From: JACMLX01 sp040384325
GTDB taxonomy: Bacteria > Gemmatimonadota > Gemmatimonadetes > Gemmatimonadales > Gemmatimonadaceae
Direction: 5' to 3'
Length of the DNA stretch: 64,000 nt
Assembly (NCBI GenBank): GCA_040384325.1
Contig: JAZKJL010000006.1
Span: 248,001 to 312,000, forward strand
Every line of letters starts with the position of its first letter. Positions within the stretch are counted from its first letter, which is position 1. Shown piece after piece: positions 41,562-49,904 of the stretch. The translations under genes were made by a program, and so were the position numbers. A model generated the notes under the pieces. That model was given only the letters and a program-made list of their open reading frames with translations, made no database searches and was not told the DNA's origin.

Positions 41562-43889
41562 ATGCGCTCGTCCTACTTCGTCCTGTACTCCGCCGTCTTC
41601 ACCCACGCGGCCACGGCGCTGCTGCTGGCGTGCGCGCTGTATGTGCTGGGTCGGTACTATCCGCGCCATCACCTGCGGCTGTGGGGTGCGGCGTGGGTCG
41701 CCGAAGCGGCGCACCTCTCGCTCGGCACCGTCTCGCTGATGCTGCGCGAGGCAGGCACGCCCGGCACCTCGCTCGGCCTGTTGCTGGCCACGTGGGTGTC
41801 GCAGACCGGTGGCTACCTGCACGCCGCACTGCTGCTGATGGGTGCGTGGGCGCTCTACCGCGGCAAGAAGGAATCGACGAAGGCGGTGGTGCTCGCGGTC
41901 GTCGGCAGTGCCGCGCTGGCACTGCTGCCGACGCTGGCGGTGCCGCAGGCGGCGGATTTCGATGCCGTCATGACCCGGGTCGTGATGCGGTTGGGTGTGA
42001 TGTCGGCGATGACGGCCAGCGCCGCGATCGCCGCCGCCCTGCTGGTGCGGCGCGCCAGTGGCGAGGCCGCCACGCTCGGCGTGCGTTGGACGTGGGCCGT
42101 GCTGCTGGCGATCGGCCTCGAGCGCACGGCCACGATGCTGATCAGCACTTCGTTGCTCGGCCCCGAGACGCCGTACTCCTCGGCCATCCTGCAGGCGCTG
42201 CCGCTGATCGGGATCCTGCTCACCGCCGGCCTCGGCATCGGCACGGCGATCGCGCTGGTCGAGGACGAACAAGAGGCCATCCAGCGCGCGGCCGAGCGCG
42301 AGGTGGCTGCCGAGCGGCGCGCGCGGGCGTCGGGCGCGAGCCTGGTGTCAGCCTTGGCGGCCGTGCCCGACCTGGTGGCCGTGTTGGGCAGTGATGCGCG
42401 ACTGGTGGCGTGGAATCCGGCCTTCGAGACCTTCGTGGCCCGGCATGGCGCGACATCGCCGGTGACGGGCATGCCGGTGCTGGATGCGCTGCCTGCCACG
42501 GTCGCCGGTGACTGGCCGGAGCGTATCGCCGCGCTGATGGAGGGGAACGACCAGGTGTTCGAGGCGGTCGTCGAGTTGCCCGACCAGGCGCCGGAGCACT
42601 TCGACGTCAGCGCGCGCCCGATGCGCGACGGCGGCGATGTGGTGGGTGGCGTGATCGTGGCGCGCGACGTGACCGAACGCCGCAAGCTGGAACAGCAACT
42701 GCAGCAGGCGCAGCGGCTCGACACGGTGGGGCGACTGGCCGGTGGCATCGCGCACGACTTCAACAACCTGCTGACCGCCATCCTCAGCAGTGCATCGGTG
42801 GCGCGCGAGTGCCTGCCACCGGATCACGAGGTGCAGGCGGACCTGGCCGACGTGCAGCTGGCCGGCGAACGCGCCACGCAACTCACCAAGCAGCTGCTGG
42901 CGTTCGCACGCCGGCAGCCGGTGTCACAGCAGCCGATCGCGCTCAACGATCACGTGGCAGCGATGGAGCGGATGTTGTCACGCCTGGTGGGACCGGACGT
43001 CGCGCTGCGCGTCACACTCGGTGATGGGCTCTGGTACGTGCGCGCCGATGGGCCGCAGCTGGAACAGGTGCTGGTGAACGTGGTGGTGAATGCGCGCGAT
43101 GCGATGCCGGCTGGAGGGCGTCTCACCATCCGCACCAGCAATCGCGTGCTGAAGGACGGCACCATCGTGCTGCCGCGCCCGATGCCGGCTGGGGACTACG
43201 TCGAGATCGTGGTCAGCGACACCGGTTCCGGCATGGACGAGGAGACGCTGGCGCACGTGTTCGAGCCGTTCTACACCACCAAGCCGGTGGGACAGGGCAC
43301 CGGGTTGGGGCTGGCCATGTGTTACGGCATCGTGCGGCAGCATCACGGCGTGATCTGGATCGAGTCGGCACCAGGGCGCGGGACCACCGTGTTCATCCTG
43401 CTGCCGCGCCACGAAGGCGCTTTGCCGGCCGCGAAATCGGGCCGTCCGGTGAGCAGCACGCCGGCGCCGTCGTCGAGTGGCACCGAAACGATCCTGCTGG
43501 TGGAGGACGAGCCGCAGGTGCGGGCGGTGGCCGCGCGTGCGCTGCGATCGGCGGGCTACCGGGTGCTGGAAGCCACCAACGGTCGCGATGGCGTGCAGGT
43601 GGCGCGACGCGAGCGGGACGCGATCGACATGATCGTGAGCGACGTCGTGATGCCCGAGATGGGCGGCAAGGAGATGGTGGAGTTGGCGCGTCAATTCCTG
43701 CCCACGGTTGCCGTGCTCTTCGTTTCGGGCTACACCGCGGGCAACTTTCCCCTTCCCAACGACGACCCGTCCGCCAACGTCTTCCTGCAGAAGCCGTTCA
43801 CGCCGCAGGAACTGCTGGCGATGGTGCGTCAGGTGCTGGACCGACATGCGGCACAGCGGGAAGGTCGCGCCGAACTGGCCGCGCCCTGA
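41562..43889 (+). CDS. Hybrid sensor histidine kinase with 7-TM sensor, PAS and receiver
   Basis: The 775-residue protein has seven N-terminal TMs (about residues 5-245), a PAS domain (about 260-385), a HisKA helix with GGIAHDFNNLL (His near 396), an HATPase with N box VVVNARDAMP (about 507), DTGSGMDE and GTGLGLAM, then a receiver domain from about 644 with Asp near 692 in SDVVMPE and Lys near 744 in LQKPF. It is an inner-membrane kinase that can phosphorylate itself and relay to its own receiver. No response regulator with an output domain is adjacent. The signal is unknown. Confidence 0.9.
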   Translation: MRSSYFVLYSAVFTHAATALLLACALYVLGRYYPRHHLRLWGAAWVAEAAHLSLGTVSLMLREAGTPGTSLGLLLATWVSQTGGYLHAALLLMGAWALYRGKKESTKAVVLAVVGSAALALLPTLAVPQAADFDAVMTRVVMRLGVMSAMTASAAIAAALLVRRASGEAATLGVRWTWAVLLAIGLERTATMLISTSLLGPETPYSSAILQALPLIGILLTAGLGIGTAIALVEDEQEAIQRAAEREVAAERRARASGASLVSALAAVPDLVAVLGSDARLVAWNPAFETFVARHGATSPVTGMPVLDALPATVAGDWPERIAALMEGNDQVFEAVVELPDQAPEHFDVSARPMRDGGDVVGGVIVARDVTERRKLEQQLQQAQRLDTVGRLAGGIAHDFNNLLTAILSSASVARECLPPDHEVQADLADVQLAGERATQLTKQLLAFARRQPVSQQPIALNDHVAAMERMLSRLVGPDVALRVTLGDGLWYVRADGPQLEQVLVNVVVNARDAMPAGGRLTIRTSNRVLKDGTIVLPRPMPAGDYVEIVVSDTGSGMDEETLAHVFEPFYTTKPVGQGTGLGLAMCYGIVRQHHGVIWIESAPGRGTTVFILLPRHEGALPAAKSGRPVSSTPAPSSSGTETILLVEDEPQVRAVAARALRSAGYRVLEATNGRDGVQVARRERDAIDMIVSDVVMPEMGGKEMVELARQFLPTVAVLFVSGYTAGNFPLPNDDPSANVFLQKPFTPQELLAMVRQVLDRHAAQREGRAELAAP

Positions 43890-43935
43890 CCGTCGACGCG
43901 GGTCGGCCGAGGTTCCTTCTCCCCGAGGCGTTCCC

Positions 43936-45042
43936 GTGTCCTGCTTCTCGCTGTCCCGCGCCGCCCGTCGCGCGCTGATCCTCGCCCTCATCGCGCCATC
44001 GGTGATGGCGCAGGGGACCGGCAATCCATGGTCGGGAGTCGGGCGGCAGGGCGACGCGATTTTGCGCGACTTCGCATTCGCAGACGGCGGTCGACTCGAC
44101 TCGCTCCGCCTGCACTACACCACCCTCGGTACGCCGCGTCGTGACGCGTCGGGTGCGGTGCGCAACGCGGTGCTGGTGCTGCACGGCACCGGTGGCACCG
44201 GTCGCGGCTTCCTCAACCCGACCTACGCCGGCGGGTTGTTCGGCGCCGGCCAGCCGCTCGACTCGTCGCGCTATTTCATCGTGCTGCCCGATGGCATCGG
44301 CCATGGCCAGTCGTCGAAGCCAAGCGATGGACTGCACGCGAAGTTTCCGCGCTACGGCTATCGCGACATGGTCACGGCGCAGCGTCGCCTGCTGACCGAG
44401 GCGCTCGGTGTGACGCGACTGCGACTGATCATCGGCACCTCGATGGGCTGCATGCACGCGTTCACGTGGGGCTGGATGTACCCCGGCTTCGCGGATGCGC
44501 TGGCGCCGATGGCCTGCGTGCCGACGCAGCTCGCCGGTCGCAATCGCATGTTCCGCACGATGGCGATGGATGCGATCCGCCAGGACCCCGAGTGGAAGGG
44601 GGGCGAGTACACGGCGCCGCCGCGCGCCGGCCTTCGCAGCGCCATCCACATCCTCTACCTGATGGGCAGTGCCCCGTTGCTGCAGCAGACACAGGCACCG
44701 AGTCGTGATGCCGCCGACAGCGTGATCCGCGCCTATCTCGATGCCCGGATCGCGGCCACCGACGCCAACGACTTCCTCTACCAGTTCGACGCCAGCAGCG
44801 ACTACGATCCGTCGCCGCACCTGGAGAAGATCCGCGTGCCGGTGCTGCACATCAACTCGGCGGACGACGAGGTGAACCCGCCGGAACTCGGCCTCGCCGA
44901 ACGACTCGATGCGCGGATGCCGTCGGCGAAGTTCATCATGATCCCGATCAGCAGCCGGACCCGCGGGCACGGCACGCATTCGCAGCCGGCGTTGTGGGGT
45001 GACGCACTGCGCGACTTCCTCGGCACGCTCGCCGCACCCTGA
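43936..45042 (+). CDS. Exported alpha/beta hydrolase, homoserine acetyltransferase-like
   Basis: From the GTG at 43936 the 368-residue protein has a signal peptide (LILALIAPSVMAQ). The fold has VLVLHGTGGTGRGF (oxyanion region), the nucleophile elbow GTSMGCMHAF (Ser near 163), and late Asp in INSADDEVNPP and His in GHGTHSQP. These arrangements resemble the MetX/acetyltransferase branch of alpha/beta hydrolases, but export argues for a periplasmic esterase or lipase-like role rather than methionine biosynthesis. The substrate is unknown. Confidence 0.85.
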   Translation: MSCFSLSRAARRALILALIAPSVMAQGTGNPWSGVGRQGDAILRDFAFADGGRLDSLRLHYTTLGTPRRDASGAVRNAVLVLHGTGGTGRGFLNPTYAGGLFGAGQPLDSSRYFIVLPDGIGHGQSSKPSDGLHAKFPRYGYRDMVTAQRRLLTEALGVTRLRLIIGTSMGCMHAFTWGWMYPGFADALAPMACVPTQLAGRNRMFRTMAMDAIRQDPEWKGGEYTAPPRAGLRSAIHILYLMGSAPLLQQTQAPSRDAADSVIRAYLDARIAATDANDFLYQFDASSDYDPSPHLEKIRVPVLHINSADDEVNPPELGLAERLDARMPSAKFIMIPISSRTRGHGTHSQPALWGDALRDFLGTLAAP

Positions 45043-45127
45043 ATCTTCCGCCGGTTCCCGCGCGTGGTGAGCTGGTCTCCAGCGCCCGTGGTCGCCGGTT
45101 CTCTCACGCCCTCCCGAGGTCCTGCCC

Positions 45128-45499
45128 GTGAAAATGCTCCTTGGCCTGCTGGTCACCGCCGCCTCGCTCTTCGTGGCCACCAGGTTCGTGCCCGGCATCT
45201 CGCACACGGGGAGCCTCGTGTCGCTGCTGGGCGTAGCGCTGGTGTTCGGCATCGTGAACACGATCGTCAAGCCGATCCTGAAGCTCTTCTCGTTCCCCGT
45301 GGTCCTGCTGACGCTCGGCTTGTTCCTGTTCGTGATCAACGGATTGATGCTGCTGCTCACGTCGTACCTGTCGTCGCGACTGGCGCTGGGTTTCCATGTC
45401 GACGGCTTCATCCCGGCCATCATCGGGTCGCTGGTGGTGAGCATCACCGCCGCGCTGCTGAACTTCGTCCTCGGCACCAATCGCGACGACGGCGATTGA
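45128..45499 (+). CDS. PF04020-type small membrane protein (phage holin family IV-like)
   Basis: The 123-residue protein has four hydrophobic segments and the family landmarks FVPGI near residue 21, VFGIVNTIVKPILKLFSFP near 39-57, and a late FIPAIIGSLVVSIT. Despite the holin label this family is chromosomal and of unknown role in the inner membrane. The GTG at 45128 or the ATG at 45134 may start it. An ABC ATPase gene follows 16 bases later. Confidence 0.85.
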   Translation: MKMLLGLLVTAASLFVATRFVPGISHTGSLVSLLGVALVFGIVNTIVKPILKLFSFPVVLLTLGLFLFVINGLMLLLTSYLSSRLALGFHVDGFIPAIIGSLVVSITAALLNFVLGTNRDDGD

Positions 45500-45515
45500 C
45501 CGGGCCGGTGGCGGC

Positions 45516-46403
45516 GTGATGCTGTCCGCGCGTGGCATCTCGGTGGCGTACACCGCTGGTGTGCCCGCGCTCGACAGCGTGACGCTCGAAGTGCCGCGCG
45601 GCGAGGTGGGTGGCCTGCTGGGGCCGAACGGTGCCGGCAAGTCCACGCTCTTGCGGGTGCTGGCCACACTGCAGCGCCCCGATGCGGGGAGTGTGACGGT
45701 GGCCGGCGTCGATGCGCTCGCCGATCCCGATCGCGCGCGTCGGCACCTCGGTTACCTGCCGCAGGAATTCGGCTTTCCCCCTGCGCTGACCCCACTCGAG
45801 CTGCTGGATCACTTCGCCCTGCTGAAGGGTTTCGAGCAACGTGGAGCGCGCCGGGATGCGGTCCGCGACATGCTGGCCCGCGTGAATCTGTGGGACGATC
45901 GTGGACGCGCGGTGCGCACACTCTCCGGCGGCATGAAGCAGCGGCTCGGCATCGCCGTGGCGCTGATCGGCGCGCCCGACGTGCTGATCGTGGACGAGCC
46001 GACGGTGGCACTCGATCCCGCCGAGCGTCACCGGGTGCACGACCTGCTGGTGGAGCTGGCGGAGGAGCGCGCGGTGCTGATCTCCACGCACCTCGTCGCC
46101 GACGTGGATGCACTCTGCCAGCACGCGGTGATCCTGCATCATGGCCGCATCGTGCGCGCCGGCACACCGGCATCGCTGTCGGCGGCGCTGGACGGTCGGC
46201 TGTTCCGCGCGCGACTGGATCGCGCGGCGGCGTCGCGCGTGCGCGCATCGCAGCAGGTGATTCGTGAGTTCCTGGTCAGTGGTGCCGTGGAGGTGACGGT
46301 GCTCGCCGCCGCCGCGCCCGGTGCACCGTTCGTCGCGGCGACGGCGACACTGGAGGACGTGTTCGCGGAGGCCACGGCCACGCCTCACGTGCACGGCGGC
46401 TGA
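45516..46403 (+). CDS. ABC transporter ATPase (ABC-2 type exporter)
   Basis: The 295-residue protein has Walker A GPNGAGKST (about residues 35-43), Q-loop LPQEFG, the signature LSGGMKQRLGIAVAL and Walker B VLIVDEPTVALDP, followed by the ISTHLVAD switch. A C-terminal extension of about 80 residues is typical of ATPases that work with ABC-2 permeases. Its partner is the large permease gene that begins one base after its stop codon. The substrate is unknown. A GTG start at 45516 or ATG at 45519 is possible. Confidence 0.92.
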   Translation: MMLSARGISVAYTAGVPALDSVTLEVPRGEVGGLLGPNGAGKSTLLRVLATLQRPDAGSVTVAGVDALADPDRARRHLGYLPQEFGFPPALTPLELLDHFALLKGFEQRGARRDAVRDMLARVNLWDDRGRAVRTLSGGMKQRLGIAVALIGAPDVLIVDEPTVALDPAERHRVHDLLVELAEERAVLISTHLVADVDALCQHAVILHHGRIVRAGTPASLSAALDGRLFRARLDRAAASRVRASQQVIREFLVSGAVEVTVLAAAAPGAPFVAATATLEDVFAEATATPHVHGG

Positions 46404-46404
46404 C

Positions 46405-48000
46405 ATGGATTGGGCGCGCGTCGGCGCGGTGGTGCGGTTGGAGGTGCAGGTGCAGCGTCGCGAGCCACTGACGGTGCTCTACATGCTGGTCTTCGCGCTG
46501 CTGGCGATGGCGTTCGCGGCCGCGGGGCCGGTGGAGCTGGTCCGCGATCGCGGGGCGGTGCCGCGTGATGCGCCGTGGTCACTGATGCTGGCCAGCACCG
46601 CCATCACCGCCTTCGGGCAGGTGATCACGACGATGGTGGCCGCGACGGTGGTGCTGCGGGATCGCGCCGATCGCGTGGCCGACCTGCTGGTCGCCACGCG
46701 CCTCACGTCGCGGGAATACCTGCTGGCCAAGTTGCTCGCCGCGCTGCTGATGCTGATGCTGATCTACGCGGCGATTCCGCTTGGACTGATTCTCGGCTCG
46801 CTGCTCGGTGGTGGAACGGTGGTGCGTGCGGTGACGGGTACCGTCACACCATTCGTGGTGGTCGTGCTGCCGACGATGCTGGCCGTCGGCGCGCTGCAGT
46901 TCGCCGCTGGCGTGTTGAGCGGGCGCCTGTGGGTGATCGTGGGTCAGGGGCTGGTGCTGATCTGGCTCTGGACTGCCACCATCGGCTGGGCGGAGAACGG
47001 TGCGACGGGTGTGGTGAGCCTGCTCGATCCGTTCGGGAGCGCGCCGCTGCTCGTCAGCACGCGCGAGTGGACCGATGCCGAGCGCCTGGTGCGACCGATG
47101 CCGATGTCGTCGCTGCTGTTCGCGAGTCGCATCGCCTGGCTGGCGGTTGGCGCGTCGATGGCGACGATCGCGATCGTGCGCACGCCGTCCCGCCGCGTGG
47201 CGACGGCGGCGGCGCCGCGATCCGATGACGACGTGCCGGTGCACACCGTGGGTGTTGCACTCAAGCGGGCGCCGGCGCCGCGTTGGTGGCGCGGGATGAT
47301 CGCCACGGCGCGCTACGTGTCGCGCTGGATGCTGCGCGACACCGGCTGGCGCGTACTGGCGCTGCTCGGTGCGCTGAACATCGGGGCGCACGCGTGGAGC
47401 GACGGTGTCGCGTCGGACATTGCATCGCCGACGCTCGTCGCGCTGCGGCTGATTCAGGAACACGGCCGACTGTTCCTGATTCTGCTGGCGACGATCTACG
47501 CTGGTGAGGTCTACTGGCGTGAGGAGGAGGAACGATCGGCCGCCTTCTTCTCTGCCGCACCGATTCCGGACGGCGCACTGCTGGCGGGACGCGTGGCGGG
47601 TGTGGTGGCCGCGCAATGCGCGCTCGTCGTCCTGCTGGTGCTGGCGGCGGTGGTGGGTGTCGCGACCGCGCGCGGTGAGGTGGCCGCCGGGGCGTTCCTC
47701 GCCGCGCCGCGCTGGGTGCTGCTTCCGTTCGTGAGCTGGATGCTGGTGGCGCTGGCGGTCCACGTGGTCGTCCGACAGAAGGTGGTGGCGCACCTGCTCT
47801 GCATCGCCGCCTGGGCCGTGGCGAGCGTCCGGTTCGGCGCGGCGGTGCCCGACGCCGATGCCCGCGTGCCGGCCTGGGGTTGGGTGCTGACTTGCCTGCT
47901 GGCCTGCCTGGTGATCCGCTGGCGATGGACGCGTGACGCGGTCGGCCGGCGGTCAGGTCGTGTTGCGCTCGCGACAGCGTTCGAGGCCACGCTGGTGTGA
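46405..48000 (+). CDS. ABC-2 type permease, double-length
   Basis: The 531-residue protein has about twelve hydrophobic segments in two halves, each starting with an amphipathic stretch before a TM (VRLEVQVQRREPLTVLYML at the start, ATARYVSRWMLRDTGWRVL near 320). Between them is a cytoplasmic linker with SRRVATAAAPRSDDD near residue 275. It looks like two ABC-2 permease domains in one chain, so one copy could form the full channel with an ATPase dimer. YWREEEERSAAFFSAAP near 373 is a typical cytoplasmic motif. The start at 46405 leaves one base after the ATPase stop. Confidence 0.85.
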   Translation: MDWARVGAVVRLEVQVQRREPLTVLYMLVFALLAMAFAAAGPVELVRDRGAVPRDAPWSLMLASTAITAFGQVITTMVAATVVLRDRADRVADLLVATRLTSREYLLAKLLAALLMLMLIYAAIPLGLILGSLLGGGTVVRAVTGTVTPFVVVVLPTMLAVGALQFAAGVLSGRLWVIVGQGLVLIWLWTATIGWAENGATGVVSLLDPFGSAPLLVSTREWTDAERLVRPMPMSSLLFASRIAWLAVGASMATIAIVRTPSRRVATAAAPRSDDDVPVHTVGVALKRAPAPRWWRGMIATARYVSRWMLRDTGWRVLALLGALNIGAHAWSDGVASDIASPTLVALRLIQEHGRLFLILLATIYAGEVYWREEEERSAAFFSAAPIPDGALLAGRVAGVVAAQCALVVLLVLAAVVGVATARGEVAAGAFLAAPRWVLLPFVSWMLVALAVHVVVRQKVVAHLLCIAAWAVASVRFGAAVPDADARVPAWGWVLTCLLACLVIRWRWTRDAVGRRSGRVALATAFEATLV

Positions 48001-48313
48001 CCCTGCGACGGGTTCGCTGGTCGACTGTCCTGGGACGGTTGTGCCGACTGGCCGGAGCGACAGTTTACCGACGAACTCGGCCATAATAGATGGGATCATT
48101 TGCTCTGGATCACTGGCAAAATGGACCCAGACCGGGCACTATTCCGCTCGCAGGGCACGGGAGAATGCACAGACCATCGCAGTCGCGACGTCGGTCCGGG
48201 CCCATCCCTTGCGGTATCAAGAGGTTCCGGACCGCTAGCGCATTCGGCCCTAGCGGGCGACTTTTCCGGCATCTCAGCAGCTCACTCGCACTTAACACCC
48301 CTTCGGAGGTGGC
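48001..48313. other. Intergenic region upstream of the OmpA-family gene
   Basis: These 313 bases hold no credible gene. CATAAT at 48082-48087 could be a -10 element, but no good -35 lies at 16-18 bases. A strong ribosome binding site CGGAGGTGG precedes the ATG at 48314. The 5' leader would be over 200 bases long if that -10 is used. Confidence 0.5.
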
Positions 48314-49750
48314 ATGACGCTATCTGTTCGCCTGCGCTCGGCGGGCTCGCTGTTCGCGCTTGCGATCAGCGCAGCGCCGCTGTTTGCGCAGACGCCCCAG
48401 GCAGGAACGGTCGAAGTCAATGCAGGTGTCCGCGTGTCGGACGTCGGCATCAAGAACTTCTCGTCCGTGACTTCGCCGACCGGCCTGCTCGGCCTGTATT
48501 TGCACCGGAACTTCGCCATCGAGACCGAGATCTCGTCGGCGAACGGCCGCGTGACAAACGTCCCCGTCGGGACGCGTACGGTTTCCTCGTACACGCCGAT
48601 TCATCTCCGCGGTGTTTTCTCGATTCCCGTGCAGGAGCAGGTTGAGCTCCTCCTCGGACTCGGCGCTGTCCGCAACGAGCAGCGTTGGCTGGAACCGAAC
48701 ATTCCGGCCGGCGCCAACTCTGGTCAGGGCGTGAAGAAGTTCAATGAGTACAGCTGGGCCACGATGATCGGCGCCCGCCTCGGGCTGACCGACAACGTGG
48801 CGTTCCGCGCTGCACTGACGGTGGACGGCTCGCAGTTCGACGCTGCCGACAACCGGCTCTTCGCCGGCAAGCGGAGCACGAACATCGGCGGCCAGTTCGG
48901 CGTCAGCTACCTGTTCAACACCAAGCCGAAGGATGCTGACGGCGACGGTGTGGCGGACAAGAACGACAAGTGCGCCAGCACGCCTGCTGGTGTGCGTGTC
49001 GACGCGACCGGCTGCCCGCTCGACAGCGATCGTGACGGCGTGGCTGATTACCAGGACAAGTGCGCGAACACGCCGGCTGGCGTGACGGTCGACAGCACCG
49101 GTTGCCCGGTGGACAGCGACAAGGACGGCGTCGCGGACTACCAGGACAAGTGCGCCAACACGCCGGCTGGCGTGAAGGTCGATGCGACGGGTTGCCCGCT
49201 GGATTCCGATGGCGACGGCGTGGACGATGCACGCGATCGCTGCCCGAACACCCCGCGTGGCGAGCGTGTGAACGCTGATGGTTGCCCGCTGCCGAAGGAT
49301 TCCGACAACGACGGCGTGATGGATGATGCCGATCGCTGCCCGAACACCCCGGCCGGTACCCGGGTCGATTCGACCGGTTGCCCGATCATCAACTCGGTGC
49401 TTGACACGGCCAAGACGCTGGTGCTGGAAGGCGTGAACTTCCGCACTGCTTCCGCCGCCCTGACGCCTGGTGGTCGTACGGTCCTGCTCCGCGCCGTGAC
49501 GCTGCTGAAGGCGTCGCCGACGGTGCGCGTGGAGATCGATGGTCATACCGATAGCCAGGGTACGCTCCGTGCCAACGAGCGCCTGTCGCTGGCCCGTGCC
49601 AACACGGTGAAGCGCACGCTGGTTGCCGCCGGGATCGATGCCGCTCGCCTGGAAGTGAAGGGCTACGGCGAGACGTCACCGCGTGCGACGAATGCCACGG
49701 CTGCTGGCCGCGGACTGAACCGCCGCGTGGAACTGCGGCCGCTCCGCTAA
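48314..49750 (+). CDS. OmpA-family outer membrane protein with TSP3 calcium-binding repeats
   Basis: The 478-residue protein has a signal peptide (SAAPLFAQ). An eight-stranded-barrel-like N domain covers about residues 28-208 and ends in FGVSYLF. Five TSP3-type repeats (about 210-355) follow the pattern DSDxDGVADYxDKCxNTPAGVxVDxTGCP. A C-terminal OmpA domain contains VEIDGHTDSQG (about 397-407) and the peptidoglycan-contact motif LSLARANTVKRTL. It anchors the outer membrane to peptidoglycan; the TSP3 arms probably bind Ca2+ through their Asp residues. A perfect hairpin terminator follows. Confidence 0.93.
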   Translation: MTLSVRLRSAGSLFALAISAAPLFAQTPQAGTVEVNAGVRVSDVGIKNFSSVTSPTGLLGLYLHRNFAIETEISSANGRVTNVPVGTRTVSSYTPIHLRGVFSIPVQEQVELLLGLGAVRNEQRWLEPNIPAGANSGQGVKKFNEYSWATMIGARLGLTDNVAFRAALTVDGSQFDAADNRLFAGKRSTNIGGQFGVSYLFNTKPKDADGDGVADKNDKCASTPAGVRVDATGCPLDSDRDGVADYQDKCANTPAGVTVDSTGCPVDSDKDGVADYQDKCANTPAGVKVDATGCPLDSDGDGVDDARDRCPNTPRGERVNADGCPLPKDSDNDGVMDDADRCPNTPAGTRVDSTGCPIINSVLDTAKTLVLEGVNFRTASAALTPGGRTVLLRAVTLLKASPTVRVEIDGHTDSQGTLRANERLSLARANTVKRTLVAAGIDAARLEVKGYGETSPRATNATAAGRGLNRRVELRPLR

Positions 49751-49770
49751 ACGGAACGGTTGAGTAGGGC

Positions 49771-49804
49771 GAAGGGGGCGATTCCGCGAGGAATCGCCCC
49801 CTTC
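49771..49804. terminator. Hairpin terminator after the OmpA-family gene
   Basis: A perfect 15-bp stem, GAAGGGGGCGATTCC with its complement, surrounds a GCGA tetraloop. It sits 20 bases after the OmpA stop and about 100 bases before the stop of the facing kinase gene. Confidence 0.88.
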
Positions 49805-49904
49805 GTCGATTGTGGCAGGTCCGCCGCTGAGTGCACAGCGGCCGGGGGGTCGACTCACCACCGCTGTCTCCCGCGATCCGCCAGGATCGCAGGAACCGCC
49901 TCGA

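Noticed and set aside
43798..46248. An 816-codon minus-strand frame across the hydrolase, PF04020 and ABC ATPase genes.
   Set aside because: It crosses three well-supported plus-strand genes and has a shadow-like Arg/His/Ala composition.
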